Part shown: positions 21,842-22,375 of the stretch, piece by piece
Numbering within the stretch: the first letter of the stretch is position 1
How the letters are laid out: the number at the start of each line of letters is the position of its first letter
NCBI GenBank assembly: GCA_029239935.1
Contig: JARBTY010000028.1
Location: 1-22,375, forward strand
DNA: 22,375 nt
Direction of reading: 5' to 3'
Source: Clostridia bacterium
Lineage (GTDB): Bacteria; Bacillota_A; Clostridia; Lachnospirales; Cellulosilyticaceae
The notes under the pieces: generated by a model
Database searches by the model: none
Seen by the model: only the letters and a program-made list of their open reading frames with translations
What the model was told of the DNA's origin: nothing
Made by a program: the position numbers and the translations under genes

Positions 21842-22375
21842 TTACTCTTTATGACCTTCTTTTGTTGCATGATAAAATTGGTGCCCGCCCGAAAGATTGT
21901 AAACTTCTTTAAACCCTTCATTAATCAATATGTTCTGCGCTGCATTACCCGTTACCCCCTTGTTGCAGTAGGTAACAGTTGGTATCTCTTTATCCAGCTT
22001 CTTTAGCTCTTCTCTCAGCTTATTGTGAGGCATACTGACTGCTGTTTCCACATGAGATGCTTCATATTGTTTCATGACTCTTGCATCAACAATCTGGAGC
22101 TTTTTGCCTTCTTTAAGGAGCTCTTTGGTCTCTTTGGCTGTTATAATAGGTCTATGCTGATTTAAAGCATTGTCCAGTATCATCCCCGTATAATGAACGG
22201 GATCCTTAGTCGTTGAAAAAGGGGGTGCATAGGCAAGGTCTAAATGGAAAAGTTCATCTACTTTTGCCCCATAGGTAATAAGCGCTGCAAAGACATCAAT
22301 ACGCTTATCCACCCCTTCATACCCTATGATTTGTACACCCAATAGCTTTTCTGTATTTTTATCTGCAATGGCTTT
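21842..22375 (-). CDS. FAD-dependent disulfide reductase with C-terminal rhodanese domain (5' part outside window)
   Basis: The visible 177 residues are the C-terminal end. The first ~75 match the dimerisation domain of CoA-disulfide/NADH-oxidase-type flavoproteins: LLGVQIIGYEGVDKRIDVFA, and HLDLAYAPPFSTTKDPVHY. Residues after ~90 are a rhodanese domain: LQIVDARVMKQYEASHVETA and the active loop TYCNKGVTGN with a Cys. The frame runs through the right edge; an apparent start at 22342 is an internal Leu codon. Such fusions reduce disulfides, polysulfides or CoA persulfides. Linked to acr3, it may serve in arsenic or thiol homeostasis. The operon order (this gene, then acr3) is seen directly; the flavin and NAD domains are inferred from the family. 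Confidence 0.9.
   Translation of the reverse strand, partial: KAIADKNTEKLLGVQIIGYEGVDKRIDVFAALITYGAKVDELFHLDLAYAPPFSTTKDPVHYTGMILDNALNQHRPIITAKETKELLKEGKKLQIVDARVMKQYEASHVETAVSMPHNKLREELKKLDKEIPTVTYCNKGVTGNAAQNILINEGFKEVYNLSGGHQFYHATKEGHKE

Noticed and set aside
1..22375. Mobile elements, CRISPR arrays or toxin-antitoxin modules
   Set aside because: No transposase, integrase, regularly spaced repeats or paired small toxin-antitoxin frames were found on either strand; the region looks like core chromosome with ordinary accessory genes.

Overview
The window is an AT-rich, tightly packed chromosomal segment from a Gram-positive, low-GC bacterium, most likely an endospore-forming member of the Clostridia (Lachnospirales-like; this placement is an inference from gene content and sequence style). 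Signs are the dnaX-ybaB-recR cluster, strong AGGAGG-type ribosome binding sites, a lipobox lipoprotein, a YtaF-type sporulation membrane protein, an EcsC-family protein and a heterodimeric ABC exporter. No rRNA, IS element, prophage, integrase or CRISPR array is visible.

Layout. 1-2107 (minus): dnaX, ybaB and the first 51 codons of recR, translationally coupled, read from an extended -10 promoter. 2314-2970 (minus): a pentapeptide-repeat protein. 3086-3158 (minus): an initiator tRNA-fMet gene with its own promoter and terminator. 3352-7904 (minus): a high-affinity phosphate uptake operon, pstS-pstC-pstA-pstB followed by an uncharacterised lipoprotein, preceded by two TTAACA repeats that look like a PhoP box. 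phoU does not follow pstB. 8080-8220 (minus): a 46-codon gene with its own ribosome site and terminator, divergent from ytaF (8390-9013, plus). 9105-10814 (minus): a transmembrane chemoreceptor. 11033-14592 (minus): a UvrC-like GIY-YIG protein, a DUF488 protein, an EcsC-family protein and two GNAT acetyltransferases. 14678-18501 (plus): a strong promoter, a 29-codon leader peptide, an intrinsic terminator, then the two halves of a heterodimeric ABC exporter. 18587-19829 (minus): a HAD phosphatase and a sugar-type O-acetyltransferase. 19907-20620 (minus): a MurR/RpiR-family regulator. 20737-22375 (minus): an ACR3 arsenite exporter and the C-terminal part of a flavin disulfide reductase fused to a rhodanese domain.

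The most interesting system is the ABC exporter leader at 14678-14978. A short peptide with a near-perfect ribosome site is followed by mutually exclusive RNA pairings, and a strong intrinsic terminator stands about 70 bases before the exporter's GTG start. This is the architecture of ribosome-mediated transcription attenuation, as known for B. subtilis bmrB-bmrCD and for erm-type resistance genes. Part of the leader peptide also resembles the macrolide-stalling ErmC leader. The exporter halves carry the textbook asymmetric ATP sites: Asp for the catalytic Glu in the first, LSLGQ for LSGGQ in the second.

Other points of note are PstS fused behind copper-amine-oxidase-like stalk repeats with no lipobox, an uncatalogued small gene beside ytaF, and a promoter embedded in a terminator at 19859-19901.
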